Shown piece after piece: positions 9,535-17,456 of a stretch of 35,101 bases of DNA. The translations under genes were made by a program, and so were the position numbers. Location: the NCBI GenBank assembly GCA_009885525.1, contig VFKN01000168.1, forward strand, positions 1-35,101, in the 5' to 3' direction. A model generated the notes under the pieces. It was not told the origin of the DNA, searched no databases, and saw nothing but the letters and a program-made list of their open reading frames with translations. This DNA comes from Anaerolineaceae bacterium (GTDB lineage Bacteria > Chloroflexota > Anaerolineae > Anaerolineales > Villigracilaceae). Positions within the stretch are counted from its first letter, which is position 1. Each line of letters begins with the position of its first letter.

Positions 9535-10281
9535 ATGTATAAACTCGTCCTCGTCCGTCATGGACAAAGCACTTGGAATCTCGAAAACCGCTTCACCGGC
9601 TGGACCGATGTCGACCTGACCGAACTCGGGCGCGAAGAAGCGCGTGCCGCCGGTAAATTATTGCGCGAAGGCGGATATGATTTTGACATCGCCTACACAT
9701 CCGTGTTGAAGCGCGCCATTAAAACGCTTGGCTTGATCCAGGAAGAAATGGATCGCGATTGGCTGCCCGTTATCCGCGCGTGGCAGTTGAATGAACGCCA
9801 TTACGGCTCTTTGCAGGGATTGAATAAATCCGAAATGGCTGAAAAATTCGGCGAAGCGCAGGTAAAGATCTGGCGGCGCAGCTATGATGTTCCACCTCCA
9901 GCCCTTGAACTGACCGACGAACGCCACCCGAAATTTGACCGCCGCTACGCCGCGTTAACTCCTGAGCAATTGCCGGCAACAGAGTCACTCAAGATCACAT
10001 TGGAGCGCGTTCTCCCGTTCTGGCATTCCACGCTCGCGCCTGAGATCAAATCCGGCAAACGCGTTTTAGTCGTTGCGCATGGTAATTCGATCCGCGCGAT
10101 GGTTAAGTATCTCGATAATACTTCTGAATCAGAGATCACAGAACTCAATATCCCGACCGGCTTGCCGCTTGTTTACGAACTTGATCAAGATCTAAAGCCG
10201 ATTAAGAATTATTACCTTGGTGACGCAGAGGAAGCCGCAAAGAAAGCGGCTGCTGTGGCAAATCAGGGAAAAGCAAAGTGA
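9535..10281 (+). CDS. gpmA: 2,3-bisphosphoglycerate-dependent phosphoglycerate mutase
   Basis: GpmA interconverts 3-phosphoglycerate and 2-phosphoglycerate in glycolysis through a phosphohistidine. The 248-aa length matches the dPGM family. The motif [20 protein letters not shown] carries the phosphorylated H9. E87 in [11 protein letters not shown] is the proton donor, and H182 in [11 protein letters not shown] is the second active-site histidine. ATG 9535 is chosen because AGGAG lies seven bases upstream inside the end of the TPR gene; the frame also has an upstream TTG. Its presence inside a polymer-modification operon is unusual. It could supply glycolytic flux only, or it could relate to phosphoglycerol metabolism, but no evidence distinguishes these. 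Confidence 0.95.
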   Translation: MYKLVLVRHGQSTWNLENRFTGWTDVDLTELGREEARAAGKLLREGGYDFDIAYTSVLKRAIKTLGLIQEEMDRDWLPVIRAWQLNERHYGSLQGLNKSEMAEKFGEAQVKIWRRSYDVPPPALELTDERHPKFDRRYAALTPEQLPATESLKITLERVLPFWHSTLAPEIKSGKRVLVVAHGNSIRAMVKYLDNTSESEITELNIPTGLPLVYELDQDLKPIKNYYLGDAEEAAKKAAAVANQGKAK

Positions 10282-10853
10282 GTGGAATTTTAAACTCAAA
10301 AATATCAAGATTTTTCATTGAACGGTTACCGGATGCCCGGAGTATTCTGGGGTTATATTCGGTAATCGTTTTTTTGATTTATTCATGGACTCTGTTTATA
10401 TCTTTCTACAAATTCCCTTCATGGATCCTTAGCAGGACAATAAGCCAGATATTATCAATCTATGCTTATGCATTTCTCGCAAATTTTATGGAGAGCATTC
10501 TTGTGCTGGCGGGAATTTTATTTCTGGACCTAACTTTATTTCTTGCCATGAGGAATAAGGTTGAATTTCAGACGCGCTCGATATTAGTACTACTCGCCAT
10601 TTTAATTCCCGCCATGTGGAGATTGGTCTTGTTCCAAAATTATGAAGATTCCTCCGTTTTTGTTTCTGGTGAAATAACCTGGTGGGCAATAGCGGCGGCA
10701 ATTGGATTACCCCTTGCAATATTTCTACCTAAAATTGATTGGTTTAAAAAACTTTTTGAAGGCATTGCTGAACGCTGTATTGTCTTCCTGTATATTTATC
10801 TTCCAATAAGTTTTATCTCCTTGATTTTTGTATTTGCCCGTAATATTTATTAG
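10278..10853 (+). CDS. Integral membrane protein of unknown function
   Basis: This 191-aa protein starts at GTG 10278, overlapping the gpmA stop as GTGA, so it is translationally coupled. About five hydrophobic segments are visible (residues near 22-45, 55-90, 100-120, 133-150 and 168-190) with short charged loops. The first 20 residues are basic and amphipathic. No family is recognised. It is A+T-richer than its neighbours, as usual for membrane proteins of this kind. Lying directly before the Tat-exported hydrolase, it may be a membrane partner for that enzyme, but only adjacency suggests this. Confidence 0.8.
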   Translation: MSGILNSKISRFFIERLPDARSILGLYSVIVFLIYSWTLFISFYKFPSWILSRTISQILSIYAYAFLANFMESILVLAGILFLDLTLFLAMRNKVEFQTRSILVLLAILIPAMWRLVLFQNYEDSSVFVSGEITWWAIAAAIGLPLAIFLPKIDWFKKLFEGIAERCIVFLYIYLPISFISLIFVFARNIY

Positions 10854-10861
10854 GTGACCCT

Positions 10862-12394
10862 ATGGCACAACTCTCTCGACGCGACTTTCTAAAAGTTGCG
10901 GGGGCAACTCTCGCAGGTTCATTCGCATCCCAAAAACTAAATCCCCTGCGCTTAAAAGACATAACACGTCCCAATATCATCATCATCTTGATGGATGCGC
11001 TCTCGGCGAACCATTTATCTCTTTATGGTTATCCTCGCTCCACCTCGCCCAACATTGATGCCTTTGCGGAGCGCTCGACCGTATTCCACAAACATTACAG
11101 TGCAGGCAATTTTACAACTGCCGGCACAGCCTCCATGCTGACCGGGATGCTCCCGTGGAAACACGGCGCATTTATGGGCGGCGGATTGGTCCGCCCGGAA
11201 TTTGTAGACACCAACCCATATACTTTGCTTGGCTCCGATTATTATCGCTTTGGATTTTTGCAAAATACGTGGGCTGATTATCTGGTCAGCCAGTACAACC
11301 ATGAAGTAGACCGATTTCTATCGCCTTTTTCATACGATTTGGTTAACGAAAATAAATTATTAAATCTGCTCAAAAATGACCGCACCATGGCTTCAATAGC
11401 CACAAATGATTTTCTATTTTCCATGGAGGGAACAACCAGTCCACCAGGCGCTTCTGTGATCGGCTACTTGAATAAAAGCTACGTTCTGAATTTGGCGAAT
11501 GCTCAAAAATCTGCGCGATACCCCAAAGGCACACCTGAGGCAATGAGCGGAATTCCGTTTTATAACGAAGAAGTCTACAGAGGTGTATATAAGGAAATAT
11601 CCCGTCTTGAAGATCAAGGCTCGCCTTATTTCTCCTACTTCCATTTGTATTCGCCGCATTATCCATACAGACCCCGCGCCGATTACCGAAAATTATTTCA
11701 GGATAAATATGCCCCTGCCAAAAAACCCGCTCATCCCATACTAACTGGCTTGCCTGAAAATTACCTGCTCACTCAAAGGTCTCTTTATGACAGGCAGATT
11801 GCGCAGGTAGATCATGAGTTTGGTAAATTAATTTCGCAGTTGGGTAAAGACGGTGTATTGAATAACAGCTACTTGATTCTCACCTCCGATCACGGAGAAC
11901 TTTTTGAACGCGGCTTCCTCGGACACGGTGATCTATTTCTGTATGAGGGTGCGCTCCACATTCCGCTTGTCATCCATTCGCCGAAACAGACAAAACGGGA
12001 GGATATTTTTGCGTTGACCAGCAATACAGATATCCTGCCAACCCTGCTTTCCATCGCAGGCAAAAATCCCGCGCCAAACGTTGATGGGAGAATCCTGCCC
12101 GCCTTTGGCGGCGCGGAAGAGGATGCCGATCGCCCAATTTTTTCTGTATACGCGTACGACAGTTCCACATTCGCTCCTATAAAAAAAGCGGTGTTATCCA
12201 TGCGCAAACATACTCATAAGATCATCGCATATTTAGGATATACTCCCGAGAAAATTTTTGAGTTATACGATATTGAAAACGATCCTGACGAATTGGTCAA
12301 CCTTGCCTTCAAAGACGTAAAATTACTTAATACAATGAAAGATGAATTATTCACACATCTTGATGAAGCAAATAGACTATTTGCAAATAGATAA
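10862..12394 (+). CDS. Tat-exported sulfatase/phosphoglycerol-transferase-like hydrolase
   Basis: This 510-aa AlkP-superfamily protein has a twin-arginine signal at its N-terminus (SRRDFLKVAGATLAGSFA), predicting folded export to the cell surface. Its catalytic domain begins with NIIIILMDALSANHLSLYGYPR (metal ligand D45). In the nucleophile region FTTAGTASMLTG (residues 84-95), threonine T85 sits where type I sulfatases have Cys or Ser. The CxPSR signature for formylglycine is therefore absent, and a phosphodiesterase or phosphoglycerol-transferase chemistry like LtaS/OpgB is at least as likely as sulfatase. A late motif TSDHGELFERGFLGHG provides further metal ligands. The start follows AGGTGA. 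Together with the cytoplasmic AlkP-like protein and the sulfotransferase, it suggests an extracellular polymer is trimmed or decorated. Confidence 0.85.
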   Translation: MAQLSRRDFLKVAGATLAGSFASQKLNPLRLKDITRPNIIIILMDALSANHLSLYGYPRSTSPNIDAFAERSTVFHKHYSAGNFTTAGTASMLTGMLPWKHGAFMGGGLVRPEFVDTNPYTLLGSDYYRFGFLQNTWADYLVSQYNHEVDRFLSPFSYDLVNENKLLNLLKNDRTMASIATNDFLFSMEGTTSPPGASVIGYLNKSYVLNLANAQKSARYPKGTPEAMSGIPFYNEEVYRGVYKEISRLEDQGSPYFSYFHLYSPHYPYRPRADYRKLFQDKYAPAKKPAHPILTGLPENYLLTQRSLYDRQIAQVDHEFGKLISQLGKDGVLNNSYLILTSDHGELFERGFLGHGDLFLYEGALHIPLVIHSPKQTKREDIFALTSNTDILPTLLSIAGKNPAPNVDGRILPAFGGAEEDADRPIFSVYAYDSSTFAPIKKAVLSMRKHTHKIIAYLGYTPEKIFELYDIENDPDELVNLAFKDVKLLNTMKDELFTHLDEANRLFANR

Positions 12395-12397
12395 CCC

Positions 12398-15346
12398 ATG
12401 AATCAGGATTTTCTCCACGAATTAAAAAAACGCTTCACCGGCGACCTCCGTTTTGATTCTGCCTCGCGGATTTTATATTCCACCGATGCCTCGATGTATC
12501 AGATCGAACCGCTTGGCGTTGCCATTCCCAAAACGCAGGATGACCTGCACACCGCCGTGGAACTCGCCGCGAAGTATAAAATCCCGATCCTGCCGCGCGG
12601 CGCGGGTTCATCTCTCGGCGGGCAGGCGATTGGCGCAGCGCTGATATTGGACTGCTCGCGCTATTTAGATTCAATTATCGAAATTGATCCTGCATCCCAA
12701 ACCGCGACTGTTGAACCCGGTGTTGTGCTTTCCACGCTTAACACCGCCGCCGCAAAATTCGGATTGATGTTTGGTCCTGACCCCGCATCCGCTGAACGCG
12801 CAACCATGGGCGGCGTGATCGGCAACAACGCAACCGGCGCACATTCCATTTTGTATGGCATGTCCGCGGATCATTTGCTCTCAGCCGATATCATCCTCGC
12901 GGATGGAGCGCTTGAAACCTGGGACGAAAATGGAAGATCAAAATTATCTCAAACGATTTTGAATATTCGCGAAAATTATTCAGAAGCCATCAAACAAAAT
13001 TTTCCGAAATCATGGCGTAACTCGGCGGGTTATCGCATTAATTATTTACTGCCTTTCTCCCCATCAAAACCCGCGCAATGGACAAATCCCCAAAATCGCT
13101 GGTCGGTTTACGATGCAACTTTTGACCTTCAACCCTTCGACATTGCTCAGGGCATGCCTTCGACTTTCAACCTTGCACCCTTGCTTGCCGGCAGCGAAGG
13201 GACTCTCGCAGTCATGCGCCGCGCAAAAGTTAATTTAGTTACAAAACCAAAGCATACAATTTTAGGCGTACTGGCTTATGAAAGCATTTCCGCCGCTTGC
13301 GATGACGTTCCGCGTTTACTTGAATTTAATCCAAGCGCGATTGAATTGATTCCGCAAATGATTATTCAACTCGCGCGCGGTGTGCCGATGTATGCGCGTG
13401 AAATGAGTTGGATGGTGGGTAATCCTGCCGCGATATTGGTCGTTGAATTCAGCGGAGATGATCCACAAAAAATAAAAAAAGATGTAAGGCAAATTGGCGC
13501 TTTGCTAACAATTGCTGAGTCTCGCGAAGATCAAATCCGCGTGTGGAATATCCGCAAGATGGGATTGGGCATTTTGGATTCGCGGCCGCAATCTGCGCGC
13601 CCCGCGGCATTCATTGAAGATTGCGCCGTACCCGTCGAAAATTTAGGCGAGTTTGTCCGCGAAATTGAGAGAATACTGCGCGAGCATCATACCGAAGGTG
13701 GTATTTACGCGCACGCTTCCGGCGGCTGTTTGCATATCCGCCCGATACTTGATTTGCTGCAAGGCGATGGTGTGCGCGCACTAAGAAGTATCGGCGAGCA
13801 GGTTCTGGCGTTGACCTTGCGACTCGGCGGCTCGATGAGCAGCGAGCACGGCGATGGAATTGTCTCTGGCGAGTGGATCGAAAAAACGTACGGCGCAGAG
13901 ATCGCCGCAGCTATGCGTTCACTCAAGCACGCAGCTGACCCTGATAATATTTTGAATCCAAAGAAAATGCTGGATGCGCCACCAATGGATACGCACCTGC
14001 GCTATGGCGAAGCGTACCGCGCGCAGGCATGGACATCCGCTTTGCATTTTGAGCATACACGCGGACTCGCGGGCGCAATCGAACATTGCAATGGTCAGGG
14101 CGTGTGCAGAAAAACAACTGGCGTGATGTGTCCATCATTCCAGGCAACGCGCGAAGAAGGCAACTCGACACGCGGCAGAGCAAATTTACTGCGTGGATTA
14201 ATTAACGCGCAAAACCTTCAACTTTCAACCTTAAACCTTGAGAACGTATATTCTTCGCTCGATCTCTGTCTCGCCTGCAAAGGCTGCACTGCGGAATGTC
14301 CCAGCGGCGTGGATATGCCAAAATTAAAATATGAATTTATGAACGAATATTACAAGACGCATCGCAGGAAATTGCGCGATTATTTATTCGGATATTTTCA
14401 TGTCGTTTCAAAATGGATAAGTCCGGTTGCGCCCTTGGCGAACACTTTTATGCAAATGAATTGGTCGCGCAAATTGATCGCGCACGCGATGGGTGTTACA
14501 GTACACAGACCGTTTCCTATTTATGCAAGCAAACCAGTAAGTAGATATACAGGTAAACAAGTAAAAAATACTCAAAGAAAAACCGTCATTTTCTTATCGG
14601 ATGTATTTGCGCGCTATCTTGAACCCGAAGTAGAGCAAGCAGCATTCGATATTCTGAATGCTGCCGGATATGATGTGAAAGTCCTGCCGATTATTGGGGC
14701 AGGGGCTTCGCTGCTTTCAAAGGGATTCATTAGCGCGGCACGTGCGCACGCGGAAAAAATTCTGGACGCGATCAAAATACTGGATGCAGAATCAAATCTA
14801 AGCGTCGTCGGCTGCGAACCTCCTGAAGTGTATTGTCTCAAGCACGAATATACCGCGCTGCTCCCCAATCGTCGCGCAGAGATCGAATCCATCAGCAAAC
14901 GCGTTTGGTTAATGGATGAATTCATTTTAAGAAATATTGAGTTGGATCAATTTACATCTCGTCCATTGCCTGAAAATAAAATCGTTTTTCATCCGCATTG
15001 CCATCAACGTGCGGAAGGACTCGCGGACGATGGTTTGCCATCCGGCACAGACGCAACTGTGAAGATGCTGCGTGTCTGCGGCTTTGATGTGGATGTAATC
15101 GACACGGGCTGCTGCGGCATGGCTGGCACGTTTGGCTACGACGCAGAGCATTATGATCTTTCAATGAAAGTGGGGGAGTTGAAGTTGTTCCCGACGCTAA
15201 GAGAATTGGATGATGCAACCCAGGTTGCATCTACCGGCTCGGCTTGCAGATTGCAGATTAAACAGGGCGCAGTGAAAGATGCAAAACATCCGCTGGTGTT
15301 GGTCGCAAATCTACTGGCGCTCAACGAAGACATACGCCGCAATTGA
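12398..15346 (+). CDS. GlcD/GlcF-type FAD-binding and Fe-S oxidoreductase (2-hydroxyacid dehydrogenase-like)
   Basis: This 982-aa fusion has an FAD_binding_4 domain at about 35-185 with PRGAGSSLGGQAIG and MGGVIGNNATGAHS. An FAD-oxidase C-terminal domain reaches about residue 530 and includes HASGGCLHIRP and SMSSEHGDG. A two-cluster Fe-S domain follows: CNGQGVC and MCPSF near 565-580, and C624, C627, C630, C634 in CLACKGCTAECPSG. Two CCG domains end with HCHQRA near 866 and GCCGMAG near 904. The family oxidises D-lactate, glycolate or D-2-hydroxyglutarate and passes electrons to the quinone pool; the substrate here is not fixed. It starts three bases after the sulfatase-like gene. Three stretches of repeat-derived sequence lie inside its frame (13133-13164, 14214-14241 and about 14532-14566). 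Its 3' end overlaps the convergent methyltransferase gene by 36 nt. Confidence 0.9.
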   Translation: MNQDFLHELKKRFTGDLRFDSASRILYSTDASMYQIEPLGVAIPKTQDDLHTAVELAAKYKIPILPRGAGSSLGGQAIGAALILDCSRYLDSIIEIDPASQTATVEPGVVLSTLNTAAAKFGLMFGPDPASAERATMGGVIGNNATGAHSILYGMSADHLLSADIILADGALETWDENGRSKLSQTILNIRENYSEAIKQNFPKSWRNSAGYRINYLLPFSPSKPAQWTNPQNRWSVYDATFDLQPFDIAQGMPSTFNLAPLLAGSEGTLAVMRRAKVNLVTKPKHTILGVLAYESISAACDDVPRLLEFNPSAIELIPQMIIQLARGVPMYAREMSWMVGNPAAILVVEFSGDDPQKIKKDVRQIGALLTIAESREDQIRVWNIRKMGLGILDSRPQSARPAAFIEDCAVPVENLGEFVREIERILREHHTEGGIYAHASGGCLHIRPILDLLQGDGVRALRSIGEQVLALTLRLGGSMSSEHGDGIVSGEWIEKTYGAEIAAAMRSLKHAADPDNILNPKKMLDAPPMDTHLRYGEAYRAQAWTSALHFEHTRGLAGAIEHCNGQGVCRKTTGVMCPSFQATREEGNSTRGRANLLRGLINAQNLQLSTLNLENVYSSLDLCLACKGCTAECPSGVDMPKLKYEFMNEYYKTHRRKLRDYLFGYFHVVSKWISPVAPLANTFMQMNWSRKLIAHAMGVTVHRPFPIYASKPVSRYTGKQVKNTQRKTVIFLSDVFARYLEPEVEQAAFDILNAAGYDVKVLPIIGAGASLLSKGFISAARAHAEKILDAIKILDAESNLSVVGCEPPEVYCLKHEYTALLPNRRAEIESISKRVWLMDEFILRNIELDQFTSRPLPENKIVFHPHCHQRAEGLADDGLPSGTDATVKMLRVCGFDVDVIDTGCCGMAGTFGYDAEHYDLSMKVGELKLFPTLRELDDATQVASTGSACRLQIKQGAVKDAKHPLVLVANLLALNEDIRRN
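13133..13164. repeat. Dispersed-repeat fragment read in frame as PFDIAQGMPST
   Basis: The segment CCCTTCGACATTGCTCAGGG followed by another CCTTCGAC has the form of the CCTTCGAC-n-GCTCAGGG repeat scattered in many genomes (comparison from memory). It falls in a loop between the FAD domain and its conserved LLAGSEGTLAV motif, where relatives are much shorter. The extra region spans roughly residues 222-262. Confidence 0.6.
14214..14241. repeat. Degenerate heptad repeat inside the FAD/Fe-S oxidoreductase
   Basis: Four 7-bp units starting at 14214, 14221, 14228 and 14235 follow the pattern AC[CT]TT[AC]A with few changes (ACCTTCA, then ACTTTCA). They are read as QLSTLNLE between two Fe-S-ligand segments, where a flexible linker is tolerable. 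Confidence 0.65.
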
Positions 15347-15940
15347 AAATGCATTGGCGACGTTGAACGAGCGCTTTTGTCCGCGCATGGGGATGTGGAA
15401 AATATTGTCGGCGAGGTTGAGCAGGTCCGGGTCAACGCCGGTAACTTCGCTGCCGAGGATCAACATGGTGGGAGAGGTTGTCGCGGAGGTTTGAGAAAGC
15501 GGCTGCGAGCGTTCATCTTCTTCCAGCGCATAAATTTTCCAGCCAGCCTCTTTTAGTTCCTGCACTAATTTGACTGCATCCTTATGATGCGACCATGTCA
15601 CATGCTCATCCGCGCCCAACGCAGTTTTACGAACAGCATCCAACTCGGGCGTGGGAGTGATGCCGCATAAATAAACGTGACTAAACCCAAAACCGTCCGC
15701 GCTGCGCAGAATCGAGCCGACGTTCCACGCCGAGCGGATATTATCCAAAAGCACCGCTCTGACTTCCTTCAGTTTTGATTCTTCTTTCGGTGCGGACTCC
15801 CGCGCTATTTTTTTCTTTATAACGACGCGCGTCTCTCCCAAACAATGCGGGCAGCGCACGCCAAAAGAATGCCCCTCGGTCAGTGGAAAACGCAGCCCGC
15901 AACTGACACAAACCCGGATCTCGAATGATGAAATAGTCAT
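15311..15940 (-). CDS. TrmH/SpoU-family RNA 2'-O-methyltransferase with N-terminal zinc ribbon
   Basis: From ATG 15940 this is a 209-aa protein; the frame is open further upstream but has no start signal there. The C-terminal part has the three SPOUT knot motifs: NIRSAWNVGSILRSADGF, ILGSEVTGVD and IPMRGQKRSFNVANAFSIA. It should bind S-adenosylmethionine and methylate a ribose in tRNA or rRNA. The N-terminal C11-x2-C14 and C30-x2-C33 form a likely zinc ribbon not present in most TrmH proteins, perhaps for RNA recognition. A TATAAT box ends seven bases before ATG 15940 and no Shine-Dalgarno sequence is visible, so the message is probably leaderless. The gene is convergent with the FAD oxidoreductase gene and overlaps it by 36 nt at the 3' end. 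Confidence 0.88.
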   Translation of the reverse strand: MTISSFEIRVCVSCGLRFPLTEGHSFGVRCPHCLGETRVVIKKKIARESAPKEESKLKEVRAVLLDNIRSAWNVGSILRSADGFGFSHVYLCGITPTPELDAVRKTALGADEHVTWSHHKDAVKLVQELKEAGWKIYALEEDERSQPLSQTSATTSPTMLILGSEVTGVDPDLLNLADNIFHIPMRGQKRSFNVANAFSIAAYVFVERQ

Positions 15941-15947
15941 AAGTTTA

Positions 15948-15953
15948 ATTATA
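15948..15953 (-). promoter_or_regulatory. -10 box of the TrmH-like gene
   Basis: A perfect TATAAT on the minus strand lies seven bases before ATG 15940, placing the transcription start at the start codon. No convincing -35 box is visible. Confidence 0.5.
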
Positions 15954-15982
15954 AAGGGAGTTGTCTGTTGAAGATATGATGA

Positions 15983-16012
15983 TTGAAAGCGTCGCTGCAA
16001 AAATGATATAAT
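15983..16012 (+). promoter_or_regulatory. Strong promoter of the Lys-rich mini-gene
   Basis: TTGAAA (15983-15988), an 18-nt spacer, and an extended -10 TGATATAAT (16004-16012) form one of the best promoters in the window. Transcription should begin near 16019, about 38 nt before the mini-gene ATG. Confidence 0.65.
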
Positions 16013-16056
16013 TTACGTTGTCAAATCAACCCGTTGATTTTTTAAAGGAGATAAAA

Positions 16057-16134
16057 ATGGCTAACAAAGAGCAAGGAAAAAATAAAGAGAAAAAGAAGAA
16101 AAAGAAAGAGCAGCCAAAGCCGCCCAAGAAGTAG
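16057..16134 (+). CDS. 25-residue lysine-rich small protein
   Basis: ATG 16057 opens a 25-codon frame (start MANKEQGKNKEKKKKKK, end PKPPKK) ended by TAG at 16132-16134. More than half of its residues are lysine, and there is no hydrophobic segment. It is supported by more than length: a near-consensus promoter at 15983-16012, AAAGGAG six bases before the ATG, and a perfect 16-bp hairpin 25 nt after the stop. Such an extreme basic peptide could bind nucleic acid or ribosomes, or the unit may be chiefly a small RNA that happens to be translated. I know of no named family. The histidine kinase gene begins 90 nt downstream with its own -10 box. Confidence 0.6.
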   Translation: MANKEQGKNKEKKKKKKEQPKPPKK

Positions 16135-16159
16135 CGCGCCGCTTGAATATTCAGCATTT

Positions 16160-16197
16160 ATACATCCCTCCAATTCAAAAAAATTGGAGGGATGTAT
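16160..16197. terminator. Perfect 16-bp hairpin after the Lys-rich mini-gene
   Basis: Arms 16160-16175 and 16182-16197 are exact inverted repeats (ATACATCCCTCCAATT) around the loop CAAAAA. There is no U-tract after the stem on the plus strand, so it is a weak intrinsic terminator by the usual rule. It could instead protect the RNA 3' end or be an operator just before the kinase promoter. Confidence 0.55.
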
Positions 16198-16209
16198 CCT
16201 TAAAACGGG

Positions 16210-16215
16210 TATACT
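16210..16215 (+). promoter_or_regulatory. -10 box of the histidine kinase gene
   Basis: TATACT lies eight bases before ATG 16224, with no Shine-Dalgarno sequence in between, again suggesting a leaderless message. No strong -35 box is visible; TTGGAG in the hairpin arm is the nearest candidate but is 20 nt away. Confidence 0.4.
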
Positions 16216-16223
16216 ATACACAA

Positions 16224-17456
16224 ATGAGCGAAATAGATAATTTCGACAAGGTTTCTCTTTTGCGTCTGTCCTTCGCAGGGCTGGCGGATGATGAACTGCG
16301 GGAGATGGCGTCTTTGATGCGTCTTTGCACGTATCCATCCGGGCATATTTTGTGCCATGAAGGCGCTCATGAATACATCTTTTACATCATCGCAGATGGA
16401 GAGGCCGTCATCACCAAGCGGATCGGTGATGACGAAGGCGAGCGAATTTTACGTACTGCCGGCAAAGGCGATCTGGTGGGTGAGATGTCCTTGATTCAGA
16501 ATGCGCCGCGCGCTGCAACTGTATGCGCGACAACAGAGATCGCTGTGTTGGAAATGGAGAAAAAGGATTTTGAGGCCATGTTGGGCCGCAGCCCATTAAT
16601 GGCACTTGATATTATCCGCATTACACTAGATCGTATGCGTGCCAATGATCAATTAGCGATCCTGGACTTGCAGCGGACAAATAAGATCCTGCGCCAATTG
16701 GATCGTAACAAATTGGAGTTCATTCAGGTTGCCGCCCACGAACTCCGCACGCCGTTGACTGTGCTTAAGGGATATGTCAATCTACTTAAATCGTTTACTG
16801 GAATCAAGGAAGACCTAACGACAAGCGAAGTGGTGGATGGGATCATCAAAGGTTCCGACCGTATGCACGAAGTAGTCAATATGATGTTGGATGTATCTCG
16901 TATAGATAGCGAAACATTAAAGGTAATCGCTTCGCCCCTTTTGATAAAAGGGATCATCGTGGACGTAATAAAAAAACTTTCCGATGCCACCGAAGAGCGA
17001 AAAATTCAGATCATCTTTGAATACGATGAAAATACCCCCATTATTTATGCAGACCCTTCCCTGGTTCAAAAAGCGATATACCACCTGATCGTCAACGCGA
17101 TTAAATATACACCCGACGGGGGAATGGTAACCGTGCGCACGCATCCAGTTTTGATGGAAGATAATATTCCAGGCGTTGAAATTAGCGTGAAAGACACCGG
17201 CATTGGATTGGATCACGAGCACCATGATTTGGTGTTTGAAAAATTCTATCAAGTTGGCGGCGTGGCGATCCATTCATCGGGGAAGACCGCGTTTAAAGGC
17301 GGCGGACCGGGTTTGGGATTAGCCATTGCGCGCGGCGTGGTCAAATCTCACAGCGGCAAAATATGGGTGGAAAGCGCCGGACATGATGAAGTTAATTTTC
17401 CGGGTTGTACTTTTTATATTCAGATGCCCATCACGCCACCGGCGAAACACGTCTAA
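16224..17456 (+). CDS. Sensor histidine kinase with N-terminal cyclic-nucleotide-binding domain
   Basis: This 410-aa cytoplasmic protein starts at ATG 16224; an upstream TTG in the same frame would run through the hairpin and lacks support. Residues 10-125 form a cNMP-binding domain with the phosphate-binding motif GEMSLIQNAPRAATV, including the ligand-contacting R96. A helical linker leads to HisKA with the phosphorylated H172 in VAAHELRTPLTVLKGY. The ATPase domain has the N box at N291 (NAIKYTPDGG), DTGIGLD near 330 and GGGPGLGLAIARG near 367-379. It has no membrane helix, so it should sense an internal nucleotide or related ligand and phosphorylate a response regulator encoded elsewhere. 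Its last four bases overlap the convergent methylenetetrahydrofolate reductase gene. Confidence 0.93.
   Translation: MSEIDNFDKVSLLRLSFAGLADDELREMASLMRLCTYPSGHILCHEGAHEYIFYIIADGEAVITKRIGDDEGERILRTAGKGDLVGEMSLIQNAPRAATVCATTEIAVLEMEKKDFEAMLGRSPLMALDIIRITLDRMRANDQLAILDLQRTNKILRQLDRNKLEFIQVAAHELRTPLTVLKGYVNLLKSFTGIKEDLTTSEVVDGIIKGSDRMHEVVNMMLDVSRIDSETLKVIASPLLIKGIIVDVIKKLSDATEERKIQIIFEYDENTPIIYADPSLVQKAIYHLIVNAIKYTPDGGMVTVRTHPVLMEDNIPGVEISVKDTGIGLDHEHHDLVFEKFYQVGGVAIHSSGKTAFKGGGPGLGLAIARGVVKSHSGKIWVESAGHDEVNFPGCTFYIQMPITPPAKHV

Noticed and set aside
16143..16223. 27-codon N-terminal extension of the histidine kinase from TTG
   Set aside because: It would translate through the perfect hairpin and -10 box, and the cNMP domain starts naturally after ATG 16224.
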